DNA of 64,000 bases from Dehalobacterium formicoaceticum. Lineage in GTDB: Bacteria > Bacillota > Dehalobacteriia > Dehalobacteriales > Dehalobacteriaceae. The stretch is from NCBI RefSeq assembly GCF_002224645.1, contig NZ_CP022121.1, forward strand, positions 3,316,501-3,380,500, in the 5' to 3' direction. Shown in pieces: positions 35,341 through 45,146 of the stretch. The notes beneath the pieces were generated by a model, which saw nothing but the letters and a program-made list of their open reading frames with translations, had not been told where the DNA came from and did not search any database. Each line of letters begins with the position of its first letter. Position 1 is the first letter of the stretch. The translations under genes and the position numbers were made by a program.

Positions 35341-38300
35341 TCACTTTATATCCCCGTGATATTCCTGGAGACTCTTGGGTGCGGTATTGTCCCGGGCTTC
35401 AAGAAAGGCTTCAATCCCAGCTGCGCTGGCCTTGCCCGCGGCAATGGTGGTCATATAAGGTACATGATGCTTAATCGCAGCCTTCCTCATGTAGGAATCA
35501 TCCTTTTGCCCTACTTCCCCGGTGGGGGTGTTAATAATAAAATGAATCTCCCCATTGGTAATACTGTCCAGAATGTTGGGCCGGCCTTCGAATAATTTTT
35601 TGATCATTGCGGCGGGAATGTTGTTTTCGATCAGAAAACGATAAGTTCCTTCTGTAGCCTTAATCTCAAAACCTAATTCGGCAAATTTTCGGGCAGCATC
35701 CAACACATCTGCTTTATCCTCATTCCGTACACTGATCAGCACCGTGCCTTCTGTAGGCAAGGAGCTCTGGGTAGCTTCCTGAGCCTTATAGAAAGCCATG
35801 CCGAAAGAATCGGCCAAACCTAAAACCTCTCCGGTAGAGCGCATCTCTGGCCCCAGTAAAGGATCGACTTCCGGAAACATATTAAAGGGGAAGACCGTTT
35901 CTTTGACCCCAAAATGAGGAATCTTCCTGGCCTTTAAAGCGGTCACATCGTATTTTTCACCTCGTGCCTCAGCCATCATGATCTCCGTGGCAATGGGTAC
36001 CATGGAAATATTGCATACCTTGGAGACCAAAGGCACAGTACGGGAGGCTCTGGGATTGGCTTCCAGCACATAAACCTGATCCTGATAGATAGCGTATTGA
36101 ATGTTCATCAGACCCACAACATTTAACTCAATGGCAATTTTTTCGGTATATTCATTGATCGTCTTTAAGTGCTTTTCAGGGATCGTGATGGGAGGAATCA
36201 CACAAGCGGAATCACCGGAATGAATGCCTGCGTACTCCACATGCTCCATCACTGTGGGCACAAAAGCCTCCGTGCCGTTAGAAATGGCATCAGCTTCTGA
36301 TTCAATGGCATGTTCCAAAAACTTATCAATTAAAATCGGATTGTCTGAAGACAGATTTTCAGCTCCGCTGATATAACGGCGCAGCATTTCCTCATTGTAA
36401 ATGCACTCCATGCCCCGTCCGCCTAACACATAGGAAGGGCGTACCATTACAGGATAACCAATCTTACGAGCAATGGTTAAGGCTTCTTCCAGGTTGCCCG
36501 CCATCCCCGCCTCCGGCATGGGAATGTTTAATTTTTCCATGGCCATTTTGAACATATCCCGGTCTTCTGCCAAATCAATGGATTGCAGAGAAGTACCTAA
36601 AATGCGTACCCCTTCCCGGGCTAATTCCCCGGCAATATTCAAAGGAGTCTGTCCGCCAAATTGCACAATAATCCCAATGGGGTTTTCCTTGCGGTAAATG
36701 CTTAAAACATCCTCTACCGTAAGGGGTTCAAAATATAATTTATCTGAGGTATCATAATCCGTGGATACGGTTTCCGGATTACAGTTGACAATAATGGTTT
36801 CGTAACCCATTTCCCTGAGGGCAAGAGCGGCATGAACACAGCAATAGTCAAACTCAATCCCTTGACCGATCCGATTGGGGCCGCCGCCTAAAATCATCAC
36901 TTTTTGCCGGTCACTGACCTGGGTCTGATCCGGTGCATTATAAGTGGAAAAGTAATAATAGGTATTCTCTACCCCGCTCACCGGCACCGCCTCCCAGCCT
37001 TCCGTAACGCCTAAAGCAATGCGCCGGTCACGGATTTCCTTTTCCGGCAGTTCCAGGATGGCCGCCAGATAACGGTCGGCAAAGCCGTCTTTCTTGGCGC
37101 GAACCAAAAGATCATCAGGAAGGCGGCTATTTTTGTATTGAAGCAGCTCCTCCTCCAGAAGAACCAAGGCTTGCATTTCTTCGATGAACCATTTTTTTAC
37201 AAAGGTCAGACGCTGCAGTTCTTCAATATCGGCGCCCTTACGTAAAGCCTCATACATAAGGAAATGCCGTTCACTGGAGGGTTCCGCCAAGCGGTTCAGT
37301 AACTCTTCTAAGGAGAGCTCATGAAAGTCCTTGGCAAAACCCAGTCCGTAACGGCCGATTTCCAGGGAGCGAATTGCTTTTTGAAAAGCTTCCTTGTAAT
37401 TCTTGCCAATGCTCATCACTTCCCCGACAGCTTTCATCTGGGTGCCTAATTTATCTTCTACACCCTTAAATTTTTCAAAGGCCCAGCGGGCAAACTTAAT
37501 TACCACATAGTCTCCGGAAGGGGTATATTGATCCAAAGTCCCTTCCCGCCAATAAGGAATCTCATCCAGGGTTAAGCCAACGGCCAGAAGGGCGGAAACA
37601 AAAGCGATGGGAAAGCCGGTAGCCTTGGAGGCCAGGGCAGAGGAGCGGGAGGTCCGGGGGTTAATTTCAATAACCACGATTCGATCCGTCTTGGGATCAT
37701 GGGCAAATTGGACGTTGGTGCCGCCAATCACCTCGATGGCTTCCACAATATCATAAGCATATTTTTGCATCCGTTCCTGCAGTTCCCTGCTGATAGTCAG
37801 CATGGGGGCAGCACAAAAAGAATCCCCGGTATGGACACCGATGGGATCAATATTTTCGATGAAACAAACGGTAATCATTTGATTTTTGGCATCACGCACT
37901 ACTTCCAGTTCCAACTCTTCCCAGCCCAGAACAGATTCTTCTACCAGTATCTGTCCCACCATGCTGGCGGCAATACCCCGGTTGGCTACTGTTCTTAATT
38001 CTTCAATGTTATAAACCAGGCCGCCGCCGGTGCCCCCCATGGTATAGGCAGGGCGGATAACCACCGGGTAACCCAGCCGGTCTGCGATTTTTTCCGCTTC
38101 CTCCACAGAGTAAGCAGGTTCACTTTTTGGCATCTCAATGCCCAGTTTATTCATGGTTTCTTTAAAAATGATCCGGTCTTCGCCTCGTTCAATGGCATCC
38201 ACCTGGACACCAATTACTTTCACACCATTAGCTTCCAGAACACCCTGTTTCGAAAGCTCCATACATAGATTGAGGGCAGATTGTCCGCCTAAATTAGGCA

Positions 38301-38559
38301 GTAAAGCATCCGGTCGCTCTTTTTCGATAATAGCTGTTAACCTTTTCACATTCAGGGGTTCGATATAGGTGGCATCCGCCATGGCAGGGTCGGTCATAAT
38401 AGTGGCCGGATTGGAATTTACCAACACGATTTTATAACCTAATTTCCTGAGGGCTTTGCATGCTTGTGTACCTGAGTAATCAAATTCGCAAGCTTGACCG
38501 ATAATGATCGGTCCGGAACCAATGATCAAAATCTTATCAATATCTAATCGTTTTGGCAT
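35341..38559 (-). CDS. carB: Carbamoyl-phosphate synthase large subunit
   Basis: 1072 residues, full length. Two homologous synthetase halves, each with an ATP-grasp domain (first half starts KILIIGSGPIIIGQACEFDYSG; second has MILGGGPNRIGQGIEFDY), plus a C-terminal MGS-like allosteric domain (about 930-1072). It makes carbamoyl phosphate from ammonia/glutamine, bicarbonate and two ATP for pyrimidine and arginine synthesis. The small subunit gene carA is not adjacent: the genes upstream are unrelated small proteins. Confidence 0.97.
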   Translation of the reverse strand: MPKRLDIDKILIIGSGPIIIGQACEFDYSGTQACKALRKLGYKIVLVNSNPATIMTDPAMADATYIEPLNVKRLTAIIEKERPDALLPNLGGQSALNLCMELSKQGVLEANGVKVIGVQVDAIERGEDRIIFKETMNKLGIEMPKSEPAYSVEEAEKIADRLGYPVVIRPAYTMGGTGGGLVYNIEELRTVANRGIAASMVGQILVEESVLGWEELELEVVRDAKNQMITVCFIENIDPIGVHTGDSFCAAPMLTISRELQERMQKYAYDIVEAIEVIGGTNVQFAHDPKTDRIVVIEINPRTSRSSALASKATGFPIAFVSALLAVGLTLDEIPYWREGTLDQYTPSGDYVVIKFARWAFEKFKGVEDKLGTQMKAVGEVMSIGKNYKEAFQKAIRSLEIGRYGLGFAKDFHELSLEELLNRLAEPSSERHFLMYEALRKGADIEELQRLTFVKKWFIEEMQALVLLEEELLQYKNSRLPDDLLVRAKKDGFADRYLAAILELPEKEIRDRRIALGVTEGWEAVPVSGVENTYYYFSTYNAPDQTQVSDRQKVMILGGGPNRIGQGIEFDYCCVHAALALREMGYETIIVNCNPETVSTDYDTSDKLYFEPLTVEDVLSIYRKENPIGIIVQFGGQTPLNIAGELAREGVRILGTSLQSIDLAEDRDMFKMAMEKLNIPMPEAGMAGNLEEALTIARKIGYPVMVRPSYVLGGRGMECIYNEEMLRRYISGAENLSSDNPILIDKFLEHAIESEADAISNGTEAFVPTVMEHVEYAGIHSGDSACVIPPITIPEKHLKTINEYTEKIAIELNVVGLMNIQYAIYQDQVYVLEANPRASRTVPLVSKVCNISMVPIATEIMMAEARGEKYDVTALKARKIPHFGVKETVFPFNMFPEVDPLLGPEMRSTGEVLGLADSFGMAFYKAQEATQSSLPTEGTVLISVRNEDKADVLDAARKFAELGFEIKATEGTYRFLIENNIPAAMIKKLFEGRPNILDSITNGEIHFIINTPTGEVGQKDDSYMRKAAIKHHVPYMTTIAAGKASAAGIEAFLEARDNTAPKSLQEYHGDIK

Positions 38560-38703
38560 AGTCGTTCCCTCATTTCATATATTCTCTACCGCTCTAATAT
38601 TGTAGTATATAGCTTTTTTTCTATTTTTACAATGTTAAATCGATAAAATTCAACAAGTTTTTCATAGCCCACAATTGCAAGAGTAAATCCGGGCTTTTAA
38701 AAA

Positions 38704-38746
38704 AATACACAGCATCAATCCATTCAGCTGGGACTGATACTGTGTC
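38704..38746 (-). terminator. Terminator after the three small genes
   Basis: On the minus strand ACACAGTATCAGT and ATTGATGCTGTGT form the stem, followed by ATTTTTTT, directly after the 38757-38927 gene. Confidence 0.75.
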
Positions 38747-38756
38747 AGAAATAAGC

Positions 38757-38927
38757 TTAATTCGGTTTTTCCTTGCGGGAAAGATTTTCTTCCTGCTTCT
38801 CTTTTTCCGGATGTTGACGGCAATGATCCAGCACACAATTACCTTGTTCGTCTGCCATCATACAATCCTCCATATATTTGACACATCGGCGCCAGCCATC
38901 GTTTTCACTGACGAAAGCCCTGCTCAT
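38757..38927 (-). CDS. Small Cys-rich protein
   Basis: 56 residues from the ATG at 38927 (AAAGGTGG upstream). Cysteines in RRCVKYMEDCMMADEQGNC and VLDHCRQH are spaced like a small metal site. Similar short proteins (MSRAFV start) occur in related clostridia as far as I recall, with no known function. It follows the GIY-YIG gene by 27 nt and ends at a terminator. Confidence 0.6.
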   Translation of the reverse strand: MSRAFVSENDGWRRCVKYMEDCMMADEQGNCVLDHCRQHPEKEKQEENLSRKEKPN

Positions 38928-38954
38928 TTTGAACCACCTTTCTTTAACCAATGA

Positions 38955-39305
38955 TCATTTTTGGTAAAATTCCCAGCCCTTTTGGCGTAGTTTTTCTTCC
39001 CAGGTCATTTGTAATATTGCTAAATCCTCCGAGTAATCGGTTTTAGATTCATCTTTATCATAAGGCAGATACTCCAGGATCTCCATGGTGAAGTTTTCTT
39101 CACCATGCTCCTTCCAATCCTTTTGCAAGCCTTGGTTCGGGTGGGAGCCGGCTGTCAATTGAAACCGATAACGATTGATTTTGGCCGCCGCATTTTGCAC
39201 ACCTTCGATATAACACTTGTTGCTAAGGTGGGAATGAATCATCATCATACCCATGGGAGGTTTCATTTCTTTATACTGCATTTTTAGTTCTTTTTTTCGA
39301 TCCAT
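38955..39305 (-). CDS. GIY-YIG nuclease-family protein
   Basis: 116 residues from the ATG at 39305 (GAAGGGG upstream). GMMMIHSHLSNKCYIEG corresponds to the GIY...YIG strands and AAKINRYRFQLTAGSH to the following helix with Arg; the C-terminal region is Glu/Lys-rich. The first Tyr is replaced (MMMIHS), so activity is uncertain. Probably cotranscribed with its neighbours. Confidence 0.65.
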   Translation of the reverse strand: MDRKKELKMQYKEMKPPMGMMMIHSHLSNKCYIEGVQNAAAKINRYRFQLTAGSHPNQGLQKDWKEHGEENFTMEILEYLPYDKDESKTDYSEDLAILQMTWEEKLRQKGWEFYQK

Positions 39306-39355
39306 CGCATGCCCCTTCATTCTTATCATCTTATTTACATCACCGGTTTGACTAA

Positions 39356-39835
39356 CTAATATCCCATTTCTTTTAAGATTCTTGATAATGCCCTGAGCCG
39401 CTCCCCAAGGAGTTCGTCATCATTACTCAAAGCCTGGCTGAATAATTTAATATCTTCATCGATTTTTTCATTGTCCGTGCACACGGCCACGGTCATAGCG
39501 TCACCCTGCAAACCAATCCTATCGATTATGGGATTTTCAGGGTCATATAATTTTTCAAAGCGATAAGCATCTTGAAAATGCATTTTCGCCCGGCAAAGGA
39601 AAATTGCCAGATCAAGTACTCGATGTAAAGGCATTTCTTCCGACTGCCGGGACCACTTTTCCCCCGTATGCCGCCATATTTTGGCCGAAATATCTACCTT
39701 GCCCCGGTCATTCCACTGTGCCAATCCCAGTGATATTCCTTTGGCATCAGAATGATAGGCATTTCTGCCGTCGACATTTTCGTAGTTATCGGCGACAATA
39801 ACCGGTTTATGCTTCAAAGTCGTTGGTATTTTCAC
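39356..39835 (-). CDS. DUF6530-like protein
   Basis: 159 residues starting with GTG (39835) behind GGAGGGG. HKPVIVADNYENVDGRNAYHSDAKGIS... and WSRQSEEMPLHRVLDLAIF are recognisable conserved blocks; I match them from memory to DUF6530, a family without known function. First of three small genes in one direction ending at the 38.7-kb terminator. Confidence 0.6.
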   Translation of the reverse strand: MKIPTTLKHKPVIVADNYENVDGRNAYHSDAKGISLGLAQWNDRGKVDISAKIWRHTGEKWSRQSEEMPLHRVLDLAIFLCRAKMHFQDAYRFEKLYDPENPIIDRIGLQGDAMTVAVCTDNEKIDEDIKLFSQALSNDDELLGERLRALSRILKEMGY

Positions 39836-40286
39836 TTTTTCCCCTCCAATAATGGCCCCGATTAATGCATCAATCTATGAAACTATCAATCAATGGGCTA
39901 CCCTTTCATCTATTAATTTACTAGGTTTATAAATTAGTATATTACTAATCAGCATTTTTGTCAATTATAAAAAATCTAATATTTAGTTGAACCAATCAGG
40001 AACTCAGCGTCCGTTATTCCCCACATATTTGGTGACATTCCTGTTCCATGAAAAATCCCGTCAAATTTACCTTTTGCTTAACAAAATTTACATGTGAAGT
40101 ATCACCCAAAAACTCAGATCTCTTGGGAATGTCAATCTAACCAAAGGATGCGAGGTTTTTATGTGCCCATACCGGGAGAAATAATAGATAAAGTATATTT
40201 TACCTTTCCTTAATTAAAAATTAGCAATGCTATGATAAGATGAATTTGAGCATAAAATGTTCAAATTAAAAACAAGGGGGATTTAC
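39836..40286. other. Intergenic region, no gene seen
   Basis: About 450 bp between divergent genes. It is AT-rich and must contain promoters for the 39356-39835 gene and the secreted PHP gene. I see no repeat family, RNA motif or convincing small gene in it. Confidence 0.5.
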
Positions 40287-41771
40287 ATGAAAATCAAGAA
40301 GACAAGTGTCAAAGTTGCATCACTTCTGATGGCAGTTACTTTTGGAATTAATGCCATTAGTGCACCGGTATTTGCTGCAGGCTCACTGCAAGGCACAGAG
40401 TATGAAAGAAGCTACACCATCGTCAGTCCTTATGAAAATGTAGACTGGGAAGAATTCGGCCAATACAAAGCTGATTTCCATGCCCACTCCACTAATTCCG
40501 ACGGCGGCAATCTGACCAAAGACATGGTTGAAGATCACTATGCTAAAGGTTTTGATATTCTTGCTATGACCGATCACAATTATCTCACCAAAAGCTGGGA
40601 TCAGACTGCTAAAGGTCCCATGGATAAAGCAAGATATGATGAAATTATCGCAGGTGTAGACCGTGACGGCAAAGGTATGATCGATATTTACAATTCCAAC
40701 GAGCAATCCAGAACGGATCATATCAATTCCTTCTGGGCAGATTTTAATAACAACTCTGGCGCCACCATGGCCAGCACTAATGAAACCGTGGAAAACCTGG
40801 GCGGGATCACTCATATTAACCATCCCGGCAGATATACCGGCGGCAGCGCAGGTGGTGAAAAAGGAATCGCTGCTTCCAATAACCCTGCAACGATCCAGAA
40901 ATATGTTGATCTCTTTGCTGCGTATGATTCCTGCGTCGGTATGGAAATCGTCAACAAAATCGATAATGAATCCAGAAGCGACCGAGTTCTTTGGGATAAT
41001 ATTCTGAAAGAAATGATGCCTGAAGGCCGCTTTGTTTGGGGCTTCTCTAACGATGATACCCACAGCCTTAACGCCACCGGATATTCCTGGAATATGATGC
41101 TGATGCCTTCCCTTTCTCAGGAAGATACCAGAACAGCCATGGAAAACGGCGCCTTTTATGCAGTAAGCCGTGTCTCCCGTCCTGATGGCATCAATGCCAC
41201 CTTACCTAACGGAGACGCCATGCCGGGCAGTGGTAATACTAACACCTTATATTTACTTGAGCAGGATACACCTAGCATTTCCAACATCGAAGTAATCGAA
41301 GAAGACAATGCCATCGTAATCGACGGAGATGATTATGATGAGATTGAGTGGATTGCCGACGGTGTTGTTATCGCAACGGGTGAAACCCTTGACCTGAACG
41401 ATTATGAGAATGAGATTAATAGCTACGTACGGGCACAGTTAAAGAACGACACAGGAATTGCTTTCACCCAGCCTTTCAGCGTAACAGATAATACGGAAGA
41501 GATTGAAATCAGCAGCGTTGATAATGGCAACAAACAGGCTAATGTGAATTTTGATATTCGTTCCGCCAATGGCAAGGGTTATGTTGTCTGTCTCTCTGAA
41601 AGCGGAGAAGAAGGGACCTTTGCTCCTTACAGCAATGTAAATTTTAATTCCAAAGGCGTACATATCAAAGGCTTGAAAAACGAAAAGGAATATTTCGTAT
41701 GCGTGATGTATGCAGAGGATAACACAATCATGGAAAAGAGTGCACCGGTAGTAATCAATCCGGGGAAATAA
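40287..41771 (+). CDS. Secreted PHP-domain metallophosphoesterase-like protein
   Basis: 494 residues from the ATG at 40287 (AAGGGGG 7 nt upstream). A clear Sec signal peptide (KK, hydrophobic ASLLMAVTFGINAIS, cleavage about APVFAA). The PHP domain follows with DFHAHSTNSDG, MTDHN, GGITHINHPGR and FSNDDTHS as metal ligands. The C-terminal ~150 residues are Ig/fibronectin-like and acidic. It probably acts on an extracellular phosphate ester or polymer; the substrate is unknown. Monocistronic with its own terminator. Codon use is clean and biased, suggesting good expression. Confidence 0.85.
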   Translation: MKIKKTSVKVASLLMAVTFGINAISAPVFAAGSLQGTEYERSYTIVSPYENVDWEEFGQYKADFHAHSTNSDGGNLTKDMVEDHYAKGFDILAMTDHNYLTKSWDQTAKGPMDKARYDEIIAGVDRDGKGMIDIYNSNEQSRTDHINSFWADFNNNSGATMASTNETVENLGGITHINHPGRYTGGSAGGEKGIAASNNPATIQKYVDLFAAYDSCVGMEIVNKIDNESRSDRVLWDNILKEMMPEGRFVWGFSNDDTHSLNATGYSWNMMLMPSLSQEDTRTAMENGAFYAVSRVSRPDGINATLPNGDAMPGSGNTNTLYLLEQDTPSISNIEVIEEDNAIVIDGDDYDEIEWIADGVVIATGETLDLNDYENEINSYVRAQLKNDTGIAFTQPFSVTDNTEEIEISSVDNGNKQANVNFDIRSANGKGYVVCLSESGEEGTFAPYSNVNFNSKGVHIKGLKNEKEYFVCVMYAEDNTIMEKSAPVVINPGK

Positions 41772-41797
41772 TCGCCATCAAATTCTTCGATAGCAGG

Positions 41798-41844
41798 AAA
41801 ACCGCCGTTTCCAGAGCCGCAAACTCTGGAGCGGCGGTTTTTTT
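41798..41844 (+). terminator. Terminator of the PHP gene
   Basis: AAACCGCCGTTTCCAGAG pairs with CTCTGGAGCGGCGGTTT, followed by TTTT. Confidence 0.9.
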
Positions 41845-42006
41845 GATCATAGCAACTTACCTATTTTAAAAAACCGTGTCAGAGTTTTCTTCTTTTAGCA
41901 GGTATTTACTCAGTGCATGGCTAATGTTATATTATCTGAATAAAATCTCACCCATCAATATAACATCTAACTGCGGAGTATAATACTATAGCGAGGTGAT
42001 CATAAA

Positions 42007-43665
42007 ATGGCGGAAATGATTAATGTTAGATTCATAAGTGGAAAAACCAAGCTTTATGAAAAGGGCACCTCCCTAATGGAAATCAGCAGGGAATTTGCCA
42101 CCGCTTTTAAAACTCCGATCGTGGCGGCTGTGATTAATAATGATCTAAAGGATATGGCTACCCGGTTGGAAGAAGACTGTTCTCTTGAGTATTTTGATTT
42201 GACTTCACAACTGGGCAACAAGGTTTATCAGTACAGTCTGATTTATCTGATGGTCATCGCTGCCCAGGATCTTTTCCCGACGGGTCAGGTCACAGTAGAA
42301 CATTCTTTAAGCAAAGGACTATACTGTGAATGTCGATTAGAATATCCCACCACAAAAGAGGATGTGGAAGCCTTGGGGCAAAGAATGCGGGAAATCGTGG
42401 CAGAAGACCGGCCGATTGTCAAAAGAATCATCCCCTTGGAAAAAGCAATTCAGCTTTATGAAGAAATCGGGGATCAAACCAAAGTTGATCTAATGAAACA
42501 ATTAAATCGGAAAACCGTGACCATGTATTTTTGCGGCGAGAGATACGGTTATCATCACAGTACCATGGTACCCAGCACCGGCTATTTAAAAACCTTTGAG
42601 TTGAAATATTACCCCCCGGGCATGATCCTGCGTTACCCTCTGAAGGAGGCTCCTTATCAGCTGCCTACTTATGTAGAAATGCCTAAACTGGAGAAAGTGT
42701 TCCAGGAGGCCAAGCACTGGGCCGAGATCGTAGAATGTGATTATGCCGCCCGACTGAATAAGTTTATCCGGGATGGAGAGATCAATCAGGTTATTCTAAT
42801 GTCTGAAGCCCTGCACGAAAAAAAAATAGCCGAAATTGCCGACCATATTTTTGCTAATAAAAACCGTTTGCGCATCATCATGGTTGCCGGTCCCACTTCT
42901 TCTGGGAAAACCACTTTTATCCAACGGCTAAGTATTCAGTTAAAAGTGCTGGGCATCAGTACCATTCGCATGTCCATCGATGATTATTTTATTGATCGGG
43001 AAAAGCTGGCTGAAATCAACGATGATCCGGATCTTGAATCCCTGGATGTGGTAGATGTGGATCTGCTTAACAACCATGTGAGCCGCTTGCTCAAAGGGGA
43101 GGAAATTGAGCCGCCCCGTTTCGATTTTCCCACGGGAAAACAGCTTCCCTCCGGACGAAAAGTCCGGATTGACAAAAGACAGCTGCTGATCATTGAAGGA
43201 CTCCATGGTCTAAACGAACAACTGACCATTTCTGTGCCCAAACAGCATAAAGTCAAAATCTATATCAGCCCCTTAACCCCCATCGCCATTGACCAGCACA
43301 GCCGCACCCCCTCTACGGATACACGTTTGATCAGGCGGATTGTACGGGACAGCCAATTTCGCAGTCATGATGCTTCCCATACTCTGCAGGTTTGGCCTTC
43401 GGTACAGTTGGGAGAAAATAGGAACATCTTTCCTTTCTCGGAAGAAGCCGACATTATGTTTAATTCCGTACTGATCTATGAACCGGCTGTTTTTCGCACC
43501 TTCGCCACCCCTTTATTGGAAACCATCAGTCCAGATATGCCTGAATACAGCCAAGCACGTCGTTTGATGCGGCTCCTCTCTTTCTTTGAACCGGTGGAAG
43601 ATGCGGAAATACCCTTAAACTCCATCCTTAGGGAATTCATCGGAAAATCTTGCTTTTATAATTAA
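42007..43665 (+). CDS. TGS/SAD-domain nucleoside (uridine) kinase-like protein
   Basis: 552 residues. N-terminal TGS-like domain (about 1-65), a threonyl-tRNA-synthetase-type second additional domain (about 70-210; includes YGYHHS and a CECRL segment), then a uridine kinase/PRK-type kinase (about 285-500) with Walker A AGPTSSGKTT (294-303), SIDDYFID and LIIEGLHGL. This fusion is standard in clostridia; it phosphorylates nucleosides, possibly with RNA-linked regulation, but the natural substrate is not established. ATG with GAGGTGA upstream. Its end overlaps a terminator. Confidence 0.88.
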   Translation: MAEMINVRFISGKTKLYEKGTSLMEISREFATAFKTPIVAAVINNDLKDMATRLEEDCSLEYFDLTSQLGNKVYQYSLIYLMVIAAQDLFPTGQVTVEHSLSKGLYCECRLEYPTTKEDVEALGQRMREIVAEDRPIVKRIIPLEKAIQLYEEIGDQTKVDLMKQLNRKTVTMYFCGERYGYHHSTMVPSTGYLKTFELKYYPPGMILRYPLKEAPYQLPTYVEMPKLEKVFQEAKHWAEIVECDYAARLNKFIRDGEINQVILMSEALHEKKIAEIADHIFANKNRLRIIMVAGPTSSGKTTFIQRLSIQLKVLGISTIRMSIDDYFIDREKLAEINDDPDLESLDVVDVDLLNNHVSRLLKGEEIEPPRFDFPTGKQLPSGRKVRIDKRQLLIIEGLHGLNEQLTISVPKQHKVKIYISPLTPIAIDQHSRTPSTDTRLIRRIVRDSQFRSHDASHTLQVWPSVQLGENRNIFPFSEEADIMFNSVLIYEPAVFRTFATPLLETISPDMPEYSQARRLMRLLSFFEPVEDAEIPLNSILREFIGKSCFYN

Positions 43666-43680
43666 AAGCAAGATTTTCTT
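43643..43680. terminator. Bidirectional terminator between the kinase and crcB
   Basis: AAAATCTTGCTTTT pairs with AAAAGCAAGATTTT, then CTTTTT; it serves both convergent genes and includes the kinase stop codon. Confidence 0.85.
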
Positions 43681-43688
43681 TTTCCCCT

Positions 43689-44078
43689 TCAGGCTAATTT
43701 ATTGAGAAAACCAGCTACCCCCATGCCAATCCAGAGCGCTAAAATGCCCAGAAACACACTTAATCCCACATACAGAAAACAGAGCATTACTTTTCCCTCT
43801 TTGAGCAGATTCAGTCCCTCCAAGCTAAAGGTGGAGAAGGTGGTGAAGGCACCTAAAAACCCTACCGTAATCATGGTTTTAAGCTGGGGACTGTTGCCTA
43901 ACCTTTCCAATGACAAGGTATAAAATAAGCCTAACAAAAAACACCCGCTCAGATTAACAAAAAAGGTGCTATAGGGAAAATACTGGGGATATTTTCCATT
44001 GATCCAGCCGGATACCACATATCTCGCGACGGCACCGCAGGCACCTCCCGCTGCAATTAACAAGTAAATGTTGTTCAT
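43689..44078 (-). CDS. crcB: CrcB/Fluc fluoride channel
   Basis: 129 residues, four membrane helices. GGACGAVARY in TM1, the central GFLGAFTTFSTFS (fluoride-path Phe/Thr/Ser) and NLSGCFLLG (conserved Asn) are diagnostic. It exports fluoride as a dual-topology homodimer; only one copy is here. No fluoride riboswitch is visible upstream, and the ribosome site is weak. Confidence 0.92.
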   Translation of the reverse strand: MNNIYLLIAAGGACGAVARYVVSGWINGKYPQYFPYSTFFVNLSGCFLLGLFYTLSLERLGNSPQLKTMITVGFLGAFTTFSTFSLEGLNLLKEGKVMLCFLYVGLSVFLGILALWIGMGVAGFLNKLA

Positions 44079-44135
44079 ATATGACAGTACACCACCCCGC
44101 TGCCTATTGAATAAGAGAATTTTTGGAATCAGGAT

Positions 44136-44945
44136 CTATAAGCGAATCCTTTCTAAATCATCAGGGACAAAAATCCGGCCGGAAAAATATCCTCTTCCTT
44201 CCTGAGTATACAGTTCTTTTCGCCGATCCAGGTGATCATCTTCCGTATGCCATAAGACCAGATTTTTCACCCCATGTTCTTCAGCCATCTGACAAACTTC
44301 AACCACCGTGGAATGCTCAATCTCCCAAGGACGGTAACGTTCTCCATGGGCGGCCAGACAGAGGGCTTCCGCCAGGAGCCAATCACACTCCTGGACATAC
44401 TGATGACTTGAGGCTCGATAAGGTTCATCTCCTAAAAAAGTCAGTCGCTTGCTATTTTTTAAGCTGATCGTAAAACCGTATTGCAGGCATTTCCGTGCGC
44501 CCAGATCAAAAAAGGTCACCTGATTACCAAACACTTCTTTCGTCTCCCCATCCTGCACAGGGAGAATCAGAATGCGTTCACCAAATAAAGCATTCACCCG
44601 GTCAGAAAGAGTTAAAGAGCAAATTGCGGTAATGGTTTTTGCCAGTTCTTCATGACAATAAATATAAAAATTTCCCTGATAAGATTGGTCAAAAATATGT
44701 CCCGCAATCTCACGCATCACCCAAAAAATCCCGAACATATGGTCTGTATGTTTGTGGGTAATAAAAGCGTGATGCAGTTTTTTGGCATCAAGTAAACCAC
44801 CGGCAAAACGGCTTAGAATACCGTTTCCTCCCCCGGCATCCGATAAGAAATATTGATCCTCTTCCTGATCCCAAAGGGCAAAACAGGTATTATAACATTT
44901 TGTAACCATGGCATTTCCTGTTCCCAGAACGATTAATTCATCCAC
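44136..44945 (-). CDS. Metallo-beta-lactamase-fold (RNase Z-like) hydrolase
   Basis: 269 residues. ITHKHTDHMFG is the HxHxDH metal motif; further ligands are LGDEP and VLWHTEDDH. The N-terminal LIVLGTGNAM resembles RNase Z/arylsulfatase-like members. It could be a tRNA 3' processing enzyme or a small-molecule hydrolase; it lacks an obvious RNase Z exosite. The promoter upstream (45021-45050) is nearly identical to the one of the FMN reductase gene. Confidence 0.8.
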   Translation of the reverse strand: MDELIVLGTGNAMVTKCYNTCFALWDQEEDQYFLSDAGGGNGILSRFAGGLLDAKKLHHAFITHKHTDHMFGIFWVMREIAGHIFDQSYQGNFYIYCHEELAKTITAICSLTLSDRVNALFGERILILPVQDGETKEVFGNQVTFFDLGARKCLQYGFTISLKNSKRLTFLGDEPYRASSHQYVQECDWLLAEALCLAAHGERYRPWEIEHSTVVEVCQMAEEHGVKNLVLWHTEDDHLDRRKELYTQEGRGYFSGRIFVPDDLERIRL

Positions 44946-45020
44946 GTCCTTACCTCCCGATATAAAGAAAACTCATCTCCATCATTTTTTATGATTTCCC
45001 ATTGTGATCTTCTTGTTTTG

Positions 45021-45050
45021 ATTATACAATAGAAATGATTGATCTGTCTC
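45021..45050 (-). promoter_or_regulatory. Duplicated promoter block, copy 1
   Basis: On the minus strand GAGACA, 18 nt, TATAAT. The surrounding ~60 bp (44995-45057) match 46337-46398 closely, including the CCCATTGTGA-type segment downstream. Confidence 0.6.
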
Positions 45051-45069
45051 TGCTTATAAAGATTAAAAA

Positions 45070-45096
45070 AAGCATGCTCCTTTTGGGGAACATACT
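45070..45096 (-). terminator. Terminator of the VOC gene
   Basis: AAGTATGTTCC ... GGAGCATGCTT stem followed by TTTTT on the minus strand. A near-copy of this hairpin follows the pseudouridine synthase gene at 48674. Confidence 0.8.
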
Positions 45097-45146
45097 TGGG
45101 CAAAACCTCCATTTCCTTCTTTCCAATTGTACATATCTTACAATTA

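Noticed and set aside
38627-38836. 69-codon minus-strand frame
   Set aside because: It runs through the terminator hairpin and overlaps the better supported 56-aa gene in another frame.
44079-44135. Fluoride riboswitch before crcB
   Set aside because: The short upstream gap lacks the conserved fluoride aptamer sequence.
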